NCBI GenBank assembly: GCA_963827315.1
Contig: CAWHAL010000004.1
Coordinates: 372,001-436,000, forward strand
Source of the DNA: CAVXEF01 sp963827315
Lineage (GTDB): Bacteria; Planctomycetota; Phycisphaerae; Sedimentisphaerales; Anaerobacaceae
Reading direction: 5' to 3'
Length of the DNA stretch: 64,000 nt
Below the pieces are notes generated by a model that was not told the DNA's origin, did not search any database, and saw only the letters and a list, made by a program, of their open reading frames with translations. Position numbers and translations under genes: made by a program. Positions 20,001 to 27,801 of the stretch are shown in pieces; within the stretch, counting starts at the first letter, position 1; every line of letters starts with the position of its first letter.

Positions 20001-20287
20001 GTATCAAATTTATAAACAATAATATACCATCTGAGTTTGTGCTGAAGATGACCGAAGGCAGGCCAAATATAGTAGATTGGATAATAAACGGCAAAATCAA
20101 TCTTATCATAAATACCACTATAGGTGCTCAGTCAATCAGAGATTCTTTTCCAATAAGAAGAACCGCCCTTGATAAACAAATCCCTTATGTAACAACAATA
20201 AGGGGCGCTGCGGCAGTAGTAAAAGCCATCACAGCAATGAAAGAACGAAAAATCGGAGTAAAACCTATTCAGCGTTATTACAATTAG
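17075..20287 (+). CDS. carB: carbamoyl-phosphate synthase, large subunit
   Basis: A 1070-residue subunit that makes carbamoyl phosphate from bicarbonate, ATP and ammonia delivered from CarA, for arginine and pyrimidine synthesis. Two homologous halves each carry an ATP-grasp domain: GSGPIVIGQGCEFDYSG and RPSYTLGGTGG in the first, GGGPNRIGQGIEFDYCC and RPSFVLGGRAMQ in the second. An oligomerisation region lies between them, and a C-terminal MGS-like allosteric domain (about 930-1070) closes the protein. AAGGG lies upstream of the ATG. The order carB-carA is reversed from the common carAB, with 14 bases between the genes. The stretch nadE-carA is visibly AT-richer than gltB or the lepA region. 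Confidence 0.97.
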   Translation: MPKRKDIQKILIIGSGPIVIGQGCEFDYSGTQACKVLKQEGFKVILVNSNPATIMTDPEMAHRTYIEPITPEIIEEIIRREKPDSLLPTLGGQTGLNVAVALAEMGILKKHNVRLLGANLKSIKRAEERDKFKKIIEDIGLEVPKSGYAHCWEEAKEIIKYVGFPAIIRPSYTLGGTGGNIACNTEEYEEYIHWGLNLSPKSQVLVEESVIGWKEYELEVMRDRKDNVVVVCSIENLDPMGIHTGDSITVAPVQTLTDKEYQIMRDASLKIIRAIGVETGGSNIQFAVNPENGRLFVIEMNPRVSRSSALASKATGFPIAKIASLLAVGYTLDEIPNDITKKTPACFEPTIDYCVVKWPRFTFEKFPNTNPELTVQMKSVGEAMAIGRTFKEALQKAIRSLEIDRYSLDKKHINNELTSAQLKKKLQTNCWDKIWYVAEAFRRKLSTDEIFVLTKIDPWFLNNIKDIIRLEEKIKSIGSLTDIDAGLMRTIKEYGFSDKYLASILKVDEPRFRKYRQRLDVNPVYKTVDTCGAEFEAHTPYLYSTFENECEASPSSRKKVVILGGGPNRIGQGIEFDYCCVHAAFALKEIGIESIMVNCNPETVSTDYDTSDRLYFEPLTFEDVMSIVEKEKPDGIIVQFGGQTPLKLAVPLEEAGVKIIGTSPDSIACAEDRKRFNKLVEKLGLLQPDSGTATTYDQALKIAQRLGFPLLIRPSFVLGGRAMQIVHDEKSFKASVEKAFEASGEHPVLIDKFLDDATEMDVDAISDGKRVVIGGIMEHVEEAGVHSGDSACSLPPISISKKNLEEIRRQTKLLALELKVKGLMNVQFAVKDDEIYILEVNPRASRTIPFVSKAIGVPLAKLATKVMTGMTLDELNFTKEVKPEHFSVKEAVFPFLKFPGIDTLLGPEMLSTGEVMGISDDFGIAFAKSQIAAGNSLPMSGNILFSVKDSDKEKAVRLAGQLQQMGFKIVATKGTCIKFINNNIPSEFVLKMTEGRPNIVDWIINGKINLIINTTIGAQSIRDSFPIRRTALDKQIPYVTTIRGAAAVVKAITAMKERKIGVKPIQRYYN

Positions 20288-20301
20288 GATCAGGCTTAAG
20301 A

Positions 20302-21477
20302 TTGAAAGCTATTCTATTACTTGAAGACGGTACGGTTTTTGAAGGCAATTCTTTTGGAGCCAAGGGTCAAAAGTGCGGGGAAGTTGTCTTTAATACCAGC
20401 ATGACCGGCTATCAGGAAATCCTCACCGACCCATCTTACAATGAGCAGATAATAACAATGACATATCCTCTGATTGGCAACTACGGCACGAACAACAGAG
20501 ATTTGGAATCAAGGAGGGTTTTTGCGAGCGGTTTTATCGTTAAAGAAAACTGCCAATACCCAAGCAACTGGCGAAGCAGAACATCGCTTAGCGAATATCT
20601 AAAGAAAAACAATGTTGTCGGCCTTGAAGGGATAGACACAAGAAAACTGGTTAAGCATATCCGTACTAAAGGGGCGATGAAAGGAATTATCTCGTCAACA
20701 GATTTGAATACAAATAAGCTCAGGGAAAAACTTCAAGGCTACCCGGGTCTTGTTGGTAGGGACATAGTTAAAAATATAACTACCAGAAAAACCTATAGCT
20801 GGAACGATGGCATTGTCGATGTACCGACCCTCTCAGAGCATAGAAGTGAAAAAAAATATAAGGTCGTAGCCTTCGATTTTGGTATAAAACATAATATTCT
20901 CAGACTACTTTGTTCGCACGGTTGTGACATAAAAGTCGTTCCCGCTGACACATCGGCCAAACAAGTCCTCAGCAAGAAACCGGATGGCGTTTTTCTGAGC
21001 AATGGCCCCGGCGACCCCGCACCTGTAAGCTATGCTATTGAAACTGTGAGAAAGCTTCTTGGCAAAGTCCCGATTTTTGGGATTTGTCTTGGCCATCAAA
21101 TACTTGCCCTTGCCCTCGGCGGGCAAACTTACAAACTCAAATTCGGCCACAGAGGTGCGAATCATCCGGTCAAAAACCTGCTAACGGGTGCGGTCGAAAT
21201 TACCTGCCAGAATCACGGTTTTTGTGTTGACATCGATTCTTTGAAGAATAAAGGCGTCGAGCTTACACATATAAATCTTAATGACAACACCCTGGAAGGT
21301 ATCAGGTCTGAGAAGCTATCCGCTTTTTCAGTTCAGTTTCACCCTGAAGCCTCGCCGGGACCTCATGATTCCAGATATCTTTTTGAGTGGTTTACTGAAT
21401 TAATGAACCGAACCATAACTAATAATGTACGTCGTCTAAAAAGTGGGTCACAGAGGGGGCCGGTCGTCACGCGATAA
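20302..21477 (+). CDS. carA: carbamoyl-phosphate synthase, small (glutaminase) subunit
   Basis: A 391-residue class I amidotransferase that hydrolyses glutamine for CarB. The N-terminal CPSase_sm domain (LLEDGTVFEGNSFGA, GYQEILTDPSY) is followed by the glutaminase domain with the nucleophile Cys in FGICLGHQ and the His/Glu pair in FSVQFHPEASPGP. Translation appears to begin at TTG (20302); an AGGATCAGG ribosome site sits just upstream and the protein then starts with the canonical MKAILLLEDG. About 20 basic residues beyond the usual C-terminus are present. It is the last gene of the nitrogen block, ending 112 bases before a fragment of tRNA-Arg. Confidence 0.96.
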   Translation: MKAILLLEDGTVFEGNSFGAKGQKCGEVVFNTSMTGYQEILTDPSYNEQIITMTYPLIGNYGTNNRDLESRRVFASGFIVKENCQYPSNWRSRTSLSEYLKKNNVVGLEGIDTRKLVKHIRTKGAMKGIISSTDLNTNKLREKLQGYPGLVGRDIVKNITTRKTYSWNDGIVDVPTLSEHRSEKKYKVVAFDFGIKHNILRLLCSHGCDIKVVPADTSAKQVLSKKPDGVFLSNGPGDPAPVSYAIETVRKLLGKVPIFGICLGHQILALALGGQTYKLKFGHRGANHPVKNLLTGAVEITCQNHGFCVDIDSLKNKGVELTHINLNDNTLEGIRSEKLSAFSVQFHPEASPGPHDSRYLFEWFTELMNRTITNNVRRLKSGSQRGPVVTR

Positions 21478-21589
21478 CCTCTTGTTATTAACTTCTCAGT
21501 GACCTGCTATATACTTGTAATCCTTATTCTGACCGAAAAAACAGCTTGTGACTTCCTGCATTACGGTATATTATGGTGAGTAGCAAGGT

Positions 21590-21631
21590 CTCCGGAGCCA
21601 AAGGTTGTGCGTTCGAATCGCACTGGGGATA
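21590..21631 (+). repeat. tRNA-Arg(CCG) 3'-end fragment (possible attachment-site remnant)
   Basis: These 42 bases match 1392-1433, from the anticodon loop to the discriminator base of tRNA-Arg(CCG), at 40 of 42 positions and in the same orientation. The two differences are in the T loop and at the T-stem/acceptor junction. Sequence to the left (AGCAAGGT) cannot form the anticodon stem, so it is not a working tRNA. A 3' tRNA fragment in direct orientation is what tRNA-targeted integrases leave at the far end of an element. Confidence 0.8.
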
Positions 21632-21663
21632 ATTCGGGATAGGCTCTGTAAAGGATTACAAAT

Positions 21664-22623
21664 ATGCCTGTTGTAGTAGGGATTGACGAAGCAGGTTTTG
21701 GCCCGATTCTTGGGCCTTTGGTCGTTTCCGCGAGCGTTTTTTCCCTCCCGCAGCAATTTTTGAACGAGGACCTCTGGCAGGTTCTGCGAAAAAGTGTCGG
21801 CAAGAAGCCGAGACACTTGGCCGGCCGAGTCCTCATCGCCGACAGCAAGAAGGCCTACAACAAATCACTCGGCATCAAACATCTGCAGCGCACGGTGCTG
21901 GCCTGTCTGAAATGTCTCGGCAAAGAGCCTGCAACATTGACGGACTTGCTGTCGCTGGTGTCTGCGGATTGTCTGGAGCAGTTAAACGATTATCCCTGGT
22001 ATAAGGACGTCAGCAGACACCGGATTTTGTCCGACAGTACCGACGTAGCGATTGCCGCCTCAGTCCTGCAGGATGATTTGGCCGCAAATAAACTTAAACT
22101 GCTTGAGCTAAAGAGTTACTATCTTGAGGTGGCGCACTACAACAAAATGGTTTCAGCCGTCAAGAATAAAGCTAATGTTCTTTTTACGGCAGTTTGTTCC
22201 CTGATAAAAAATGCCTTTGATAAATTTTCAGCCGAAGACCTGAACGTTATAATCGACCGGCAGGGCGGCAGAATGCGATACCGCAGACCGCTGCTGCGAA
22301 TGTTTCCAGATATGCACTTGAAAATCCTGAAGGAAACCCCCACAGTCAGCAGTTACGAATTGCAACGCGATGGCAAAAAGATGCGTCTGCACTTTGCCGT
22401 TGATGCCGATGACCGTTTCCTCCCCGTATCGCTGGCCTCAATGTTGAGTAAATATCTGCGGCAGCTTTTGATTGAAAACATCAACCGCTACTTTATCGGC
22501 TTCCATGCTGAGTTAAAACCCACAGCCGGCTACTGGAAGGACGGCCTGCGGTTTATCGAAGATTTGAAACGGAATGTTCCGCACGTCGCCTTCGACAGCA
22601 ATCAGCTAATCCGCTGCCGATGA
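21664..22623 (+). CDS. RNase HII-like protein, divergent
   Basis: A 319-residue protein whose start, VVGIDEAGFGPILGPLVVSA, is a clear variant of the RNase HII signature (GIDEAGRGPLAGPVV). The Asp-Glu pair at residues 6-7, Asp in LIADSKK near 60, Asp in VIIDRQGG near 199 and Asp in VDADDR could supply the carboxylate cluster. The remainder does not resemble standard RNase HII, and it is about 100 residues longer than rnhB proteins. The usual GRG of the motif is GFG, which removes the Arg. It could cleave RNA-DNA hybrids or be a repurposed RNase H fold. It stands alone between the tRNA fragment and a convergent pectinase gene, with only 28 bases between stops. Confidence 0.7.
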   Translation: MPVVVGIDEAGFGPILGPLVVSASVFSLPQQFLNEDLWQVLRKSVGKKPRHLAGRVLIADSKKAYNKSLGIKHLQRTVLACLKCLGKEPATLTDLLSLVSADCLEQLNDYPWYKDVSRHRILSDSTDVAIAASVLQDDLAANKLKLLELKSYYLEVAHYNKMVSAVKNKANVLFTAVCSLIKNAFDKFSAEDLNVIIDRQGGRMRYRRPLLRMFPDMHLKILKETPTVSSYELQRDGKKMRLHFAVDADDRFLPVSLASMLSKYLRQLLIENINRYFIGFHAELKPTAGYWKDGLRFIEDLKRNVPHVAFDSNQLIRCR

Positions 22624-22651
22624 CCGGACCGACGTATTCTGATTAGTGAAG

Positions 22652-25390
22652 TTAAAGTTGCTTAAGTTTTTCCAGAACAGCGGAGGAAACCTTTAACACA
22701 GTGCCGTGATGGTGCCCTTGAGGGAACAACACAAGGCTTGTGATATCCATCCAGGTGTCGAAGTCCTGTGTTTTGGCTGCACCGTATTGCCCTTTATCAG
22801 TCATTTCAAAATAGACAATCCATTCGTTGCCGAGTTTCAAAATGGTGGGGGCCTCACAGAATCCGCTGGTGAATGGAGCCGAGGATAGTCCCCAGGGGCC
22901 CAGCGGCCCGTCCGAAAAAGCCACACGCAGCGTCTTCATCATCTTTCGGTTGTCCTTATGCACCAGCGCATAGCGTGTGCCGTCCTTGAGGATTGCTCCA
23001 TCCTTGACGCTGTAGCCGGGCTCGAACAATGGCTTGGCCGGCGCGAAGGCTTCGAAGTCGACTGTGGCGGTGTACCACAGCCGGGGGTTGTCGTTTACAT
23101 CTTCCTGGAACGCCTGGTAAAAATTCTTGGGCAGTGTCGAAGCCCATATAATGATAAGTTGCTGTCCCGCGTCATCGTAAAATAGTTCTGGAGCCACCAC
23201 ATCCAGCGCCTTTTGCTCTGCCATAACCTCCACAAACTTTTGTTCAGACCAGTGGATAAGGTCCTTTGAATGGGCGTAGCCAAAACCCTGTTCGTTTTTC
23301 AAGCCGGTCGTCCAGACTAAGTGGAACGTGCCGTCGGGCCCTTGCAGCAGGCTCGGGTCTCGCATTAGTTTGCCTGTGCCGACCTGCGGTTTCAAAAACG
23401 GACTGCCAAGGTCGGTCCAGCGGATAGCGTCATAACTATAGGCCAAGTGCAGCCCGTCTTCGCCGTTGCCGCGAAAGGATGTGAACAGATATACCGAATC
23501 GTCACACGCATCACTCGTTGTGTTTTTCTTGATGGACGTGACGTCGGTGGCTGATGCAGGAACCACTTTCAAGGCGGAGCGAACTTCGCCTGTCTTGGGA
23601 TTCCATCCATCTCTGCCGCCCAGTACACTTTCCAACGTAACGACCTTGGCTTCGGCTTCGGTCAGCTGACGGGCCCAGGGCACGCGGGCCTGCGCATTGG
23701 CCCCGGGGCCGGTGCTGTTGAACTCGGCATAGCGGGCCGTCTTTTCGCGATTGGGTTTGTCCCAGTTGTGCCAACCTTCGGGACGAACCACGCTCGACAT
23801 CTCGGTGTTCAGGAAAATCACGTTGGCGTAATCCCGCCACGGTCGGCCTAAATAGGTTTTCACTTCCGGCGATGCGCCCATGATTTTGCAATTCGAGAAG
23901 ACATACCCATAACTCTGGTGCTCGGGTGTAGCAGCGGCGGTGATGTAGCCGTCTTTGAGGCAGTGAATATGGCACCGCTCAAAAAAGGCTGTCGCTCCGC
24001 CGAAGATGAAATCAACGTGCCCGGCGATATAGCAGTTTTCGTAGTAGTGTCGGCCGGTCTGGGCGAGGAGCGTATCCTGCCAGCCCAAGAATCGGCAGTT
24101 GCGAAACACAATTCGGTCGCCAATGACCGTGATGGCCAAAGCCTGGCCTACCGGCCCAGCTGAATTTTCAAAAGTGATATTCTCAGCGGAGAAATCATCG
24201 GCCTCTATTGTGGTTGAAGGCGTACGGAACGTGCCGATTTCTTTGCCGTCAGCGCCTCGCATGCGGGCGTTCAAATCAAAAGTCAGTACAGTCGTTTCCG
24301 CATCGGCGCCTGCAAAATGGACAAAACGCTTGTCTGGTGGAACTACAATGCGTTCCTTGTAAACTCCCGGCTTAATGGAAATCACAACCGGGTTCACATT
24401 GCCCGCCGGAACCGCGTCCACAGCAGCCTGGACGGTCGTAAAATCGCCTGTGCCGTCCGGGTTGACGGTTATCATAGTCGGCTTGGCGGCAGTGCAGCTG
24501 CTTTTCTCGATTTGGCTGCCGGTCCCGGATTGCTTCCAGCCCCCGAGTGTCTGCGTCAGCCAGTTTATCATTTTTTCTTTATAGCTCACGTCGAACTTGT
24601 CCCAATCGGTGATTCGATGCGGAGCACCTTCGACGGTAACGAGGTCGCACTGGACACCGAGTGCCTTAAGCCTCGTCTGGAAATTCAAAGACTGCTGATA
24701 GGAGACGCTCTTGTCAGCCGTGCCGTGTACCAGCAGGAACGGCGGCAGACCGGCTTTGAGGTGATTAATCGGCGAAGCGTCCCACAGGATTTGTAGCATT
24801 TCGTCGTCGAGGGTCTGGCGACCGAACAGGTCCTTCATGTAGGTGCTGAGGCCGCCTCGCCGCAAGGCATCCGACACAAGATCGGTCGGTGGTGCAAAGC
24901 CGACTACGGCATGGACACGTGCGTCTTCCTCCGCAAGAACAACCGCCATGCACGCAATCTGCCCGCCGGCGGAGTACCCAATCAGTGCGACGCGGTTGGG
25001 GTCGCCTTTGAACTCTGTCGCATGCGCCTTAACCCAGCGAATGGCCGTCTGCACGTCTTCCAGACAGGCAGGCCACCGATACTTTGGTGTGAGGCGATAG
25101 TTAATGGAAAACCAGGTGAACTTCGCCTGGTTCAGCGGCTCGAAAAGAAGTGTGATATCCTGCTGTTTGTCGCCGCCGCTCCAGCCTCCTCCGTGCACTA
25201 TGATGGCCATCGGAAAAGGTCCGGCCCCTTCGGGCGCGGACGCATCGAGCAGCAGGCTCTCGTCGCCGGCCTTTGCATATTCGATATCGCTTTGGATACC
25301 ATCCACCGGCACAGCCGGCAGGAAAACCAACAATGTGATTGACGCCAACAGACCGATAATGCGTAACTTAAGACCGTTCGTTGTCTTCAT
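22652..25390 (-). CDS. secreted three-domain pectin-degrading protein: carbohydrate esterase, pectinesterase, GH43-like propeller
   Basis: A 912-residue exported protein with a signal peptide (residues about 8-31). Domain 1 (35-290) is an alpha/beta hydrolase of the BD-FAE/acetyl-esterase type with the oxyanion motif HGGGW (66-70), nucleophile Ser140 in GYSAGG, and a late Asp/His pair (HGTADKS, GAPHR). Domain 2 (about 305-600) is a CE8 pectin methylesterase: QAL, QDTLL, DFIFG and LGRPW are all present with the catalytic Asp residues and Arg. Domain 3 (about 625-912) is a five-bladed propeller resembling GH43-type arabinosidases (MRDPSLLQGPDGTFHLVWT, APELFYDD, FCEAPTILK). Together they could remove acetyl, methyl and arabinose decorations from pectin. 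It lies 112 bases downstream of another pectinesterase gene on the same strand. No dockerin-like tail is present. Confidence 0.9.
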   Translation of the reverse strand: MKTTNGLKLRIIGLLASITLLVFLPAVPVDGIQSDIEYAKAGDESLLLDASAPEGAGPFPMAIIVHGGGWSGGDKQQDITLLFEPLNQAKFTWFSINYRLTPKYRWPACLEDVQTAIRWVKAHATEFKGDPNRVALIGYSAGGQIACMAVVLAEEDARVHAVVGFAPPTDLVSDALRRGGLSTYMKDLFGRQTLDDEMLQILWDASPINHLKAGLPPFLLVHGTADKSVSYQQSLNFQTRLKALGVQCDLVTVEGAPHRITDWDKFDVSYKEKMINWLTQTLGGWKQSGTGSQIEKSSCTAAKPTMITVNPDGTGDFTTVQAAVDAVPAGNVNPVVISIKPGVYKERIVVPPDKRFVHFAGADAETTVLTFDLNARMRGADGKEIGTFRTPSTTIEADDFSAENITFENSAGPVGQALAITVIGDRIVFRNCRFLGWQDTLLAQTGRHYYENCYIAGHVDFIFGGATAFFERCHIHCLKDGYITAAATPEHQSYGYVFSNCKIMGASPEVKTYLGRPWRDYANVIFLNTEMSSVVRPEGWHNWDKPNREKTARYAEFNSTGPGANAQARVPWARQLTEAEAKVVTLESVLGGRDGWNPKTGEVRSALKVVPASATDVTSIKKNTTSDACDDSVYLFTSFRGNGEDGLHLAYSYDAIRWTDLGSPFLKPQVGTGKLMRDPSLLQGPDGTFHLVWTTGLKNEQGFGYAHSKDLIHWSEQKFVEVMAEQKALDVVAPELFYDDAGQQLIIIWASTLPKNFYQAFQEDVNDNPRLWYTATVDFEAFAPAKPLFEPGYSVKDGAILKDGTRYALVHKDNRKMMKTLRVAFSDGPLGPWGLSSAPFTSGFCEAPTILKLGNEWIVYFEMTDKGQYGAAKTQDFDTWMDITSLVLFPQGHHHGTVLKVSSAVLEKLKQL

Positions 25391-25502
25391 CTGATTTCCT
25401 TATATGTTAAGAGTCTGCACCTTTCAAGTTAGATGTCGAATCTTTTATACGGATAGGGAAATAATGGGCTGGATGCCGGTCTGTGACGGCCGGCTGTTCT
25501 TC

Positions 25503-27689
25503 TCATTGCCAGCACTCACCCGCGGGATTTCGATTGCAGATGAGCCAGTCCGTTGCAAATTGCGCCAAGTCATTAAAGTCCGCCGGGCCGCCTGCCCATG
25601 CATCAGCAAATATTGCATAGTCTGGGAAATTCACTTGGCAGTCGCCGTCGAAGTCGGATACAAGGGCGCTCGTACAGTTGTATCTTAGAGTTGTTGCCGA
25701 TGCCTGGTTGGAATCCGCGGTCTCATTATTATTGACACTCTTGTCGCGTGCCCTGACCTTGTAGGTGTAGGTCGTGTTGTTGACCAGGTTAGTGTCAGTA
25801 TATGTATTGCTGTCCTGCCAGCCCGAGTTGTGATTCTGGTCCGTAATGTTCGTGAAGTAGTATTCGACGCCGGAAGTATCCGTCGCTGTTGCTGCTGTCA
25901 TTGTGATAGAATTGGCATCGGTCGCATTGGGTTCTGCTGCCCATGTCATTGGGTCTGGACTCGGCGGCGTGGCGTCTAATGCAGTGGAAGTAGTAAAGCT
26001 CCACACTGTTCCTGTCGTCGTCCCTGTCGAGTTCTTCTCATCGACCTCCCAGTAATAAGCCGTACCCGGTGACAGTGTCTCAGTCACAAACGATGTGCCT
26101 GTTTGCTCTGTACCAGATGTCGGCGGATTGGCTGTTCCGAAATATACAACGTGCGATGTGGCTTCCGCGCCTGCCGCCCATGTCAGCGTCATATGAGCTA
26201 TAGTAATATCCGTTGTCCCGTCTGCCGGCTGAGGCTGCCATGAAGCGGTGGGAAACTCGCCGAGTGCCTTGGGATTCCACGGGCTTGCGGAGAAAACGTT
26301 ATTTACGTCTCTCCAATACACTGCGTTGGCATCATCGAGCTGCTTTGAGCCGGGATTAAGCCTCTGGCTCACGTCAATCAGAGTGCCGTTTGGCTCAACC
26401 GACTTGTACTCCCACCATCTTCGGTTATTTAAATCATCAGGTGTTGACGGTCTCCATCCCGCCGGTATGATAAGTGTGCTCGGCATAATACAGTTTATAT
26501 ACGCAGCTTGAGCATAGGGAGCTGAAGGGACGCCGGAAGAAGTGGTCATTCGCCCAAGATCACAGTTCGTAAGTCCTGTCGGGCATGTAAGATTGCAGTC
26601 AACAGAGAATAAGCCGTTGTTGCCGTTTGCTGTTCTTGACTGTGTTACGTGTGATTTGGTGCTCACTGAGTGCATCTGGCAGGTATCGAAATATACCGTC
26701 CCGTATCCCCAGATATAATCCGTATTTCCTTCAATATAACAATCTTTCAGGTACATCTGCCCGTTAAGGCACAGCGTATCCTGGTAGCTCATATATTTGC
26801 AGTTTTTGACAATACACTGCAGCCCTGAATGTTTTATCGTCTCCGCCTGAGTTCCACCGTCCGGCGTCAGGTTATGGAACGTCATATTGTACATTCTGAA
26901 CCCATCGGCGTAACACCTGAGCATCATTCGTAAGTCGCTGCCGGTGTTGAAATACTCACAGTTGTACACTGCCATAATCGTTGTGTCTCGGTCCTCGCCA
27001 AGCCAGGTTACGTTGGTTTTGGTGCTGGGTATATGGCCCTGCTCTCTGTAGGCGCCTTTCTTCACCTTTATAAGCGTCCGACAGGGGTCGTTGTCAACCA
27101 CAGCATCGACGGCGCCCTGCAACGTGCAGAAGTCTCCGCTTCCATCGAGCGATACTATGTACTCGTGGTCTGCTGCCGGCGCAGCCGCCTTGGTCGTAAA
27201 CCGCCACGTTGTGTTGTCGGTTATCGCTGGCGAAGTATTACCGCCGGCGTCCGTACAAAAGCCGGCCGTCATCTTAACGTAGTATGGTGTGTTATAGTCC
27301 AGGCGCGTCGATGGGTATATTTCTACTGTTTTGCCGCTTACGGCGAAAGGCTCGTAGTTCAGCGTCTTTCCATTCAGGGTAATCTGATATGGCCATCCTG
27401 TCGACTGTGGCGGGGGGCTGAGAAGCACCTGCAGGTTAAGCTGATAGACCACATTATCATCCGACACCCTGCATATCTGCAGGTTGCCGCTGGTCGCCAC
27501 TGTTGGCACCGTGTCGAATGTTATCCACAGTTTTGTGTCTGCGCATACCTCAACCGCACCGTTGCTTGGAGAAAGATTGGTTATCACCATATCGCCGGCT
27601 TTGGCACTTGAACCCCCTGTGAATCCGAATGCGACAAACAAAACAACAGAACAAATACGCCAACCCCCGAACCACTTGTGCAGAGCCAT
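25503..27689 (-). CDS. secreted pectinesterase with Ig-like, FN3 and dockerin-like domains
   Basis: About 728 residues. The start at 27689 is chosen because AAAGGTGAAGGG precedes it and a signal peptide (WRICSVVLFVAFGFTGGSSAKA) follows; a longer TTG-started frame has no such site. An Ig-like SbsA-type domain (ITNLSPSNGAVEVCADTKLW) is followed by a right-handed beta-helix pectinesterase domain (about 180-480) with SYQDTL and DYIWG, divergent from the standard DFIFG, and LGRMT in place of LGRPW. Two fibronectin III-like domains come next (about 490-670). The C-terminus is a dockerin-like repeat (DFDGDCQVNFPDYAIFADAW, then ADFNDLAQFATDWL) ending in NPAGECWQ. Such tails are frequent on exported enzymes of Phycisphaerae and may attach them to the cell or matrix. 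It is likely co-transcribed with the three-domain enzyme downstream. Confidence 0.88.
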   Translation of the reverse strand: MALHKWFGGWRICSVVLFVAFGFTGGSSAKAGDMVITNLSPSNGAVEVCADTKLWITFDTVPTVATSGNLQICRVSDDNVVYQLNLQVLLSPPPQSTGWPYQITLNGKTLNYEPFAVSGKTVEIYPSTRLDYNTPYYVKMTAGFCTDAGGNTSPAITDNTTWRFTTKAAAPAADHEYIVSLDGSGDFCTLQGAVDAVVDNDPCRTLIKVKKGAYREQGHIPSTKTNVTWLGEDRDTTIMAVYNCEYFNTGSDLRMMLRCYADGFRMYNMTFHNLTPDGGTQAETIKHSGLQCIVKNCKYMSYQDTLCLNGQMYLKDCYIEGNTDYIWGYGTVYFDTCQMHSVSTKSHVTQSRTANGNNGLFSVDCNLTCPTGLTNCDLGRMTTSSGVPSAPYAQAAYINCIMPSTLIIPAGWRPSTPDDLNNRRWWEYKSVEPNGTLIDVSQRLNPGSKQLDDANAVYWRDVNNVFSASPWNPKALGEFPTASWQPQPADGTTDITIAHMTLTWAAGAEATSHVVYFGTANPPTSGTEQTGTSFVTETLSPGTAYYWEVDEKNSTGTTTGTVWSFTTSTALDATPPSPDPMTWAAEPNATDANSITMTAATATDTSGVEYYFTNITDQNHNSGWQDSNTYTDTNLVNNTTYTYKVRARDKSVNNNETADSNQASATTLRYNCTSALVSDFDGDCQVNFPDYAIFADAWAGGPADFNDLAQFATDWLICNRNPAGECWQ

Positions 27690-27801
27690 ACCCTTCACCT
27701 TTCTAAAAACCAAGATATCTGTATCAATAGTTAGCAATTCATTGTATCAGAATGACCGTTACAATTCAAGCAGAATTTTGTGCTGAGAATCGGCGGGATA
27801 A

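Noticed and set aside
21581..21631. A second functional tRNA-Arg gene
   Set aside because: Only the part from the anticodon loop onward matches; the anticodon stem, D arm and acceptor 5' strand are missing.
23511..23975. Long antisense and alternate-frame ORFs within the pectinase, gltB, lepA and P-type ATPase genes
   Set aside because: They are shadows of GC-rich conserved genes on the other strand or in another frame and have no motifs or ribosome sites.
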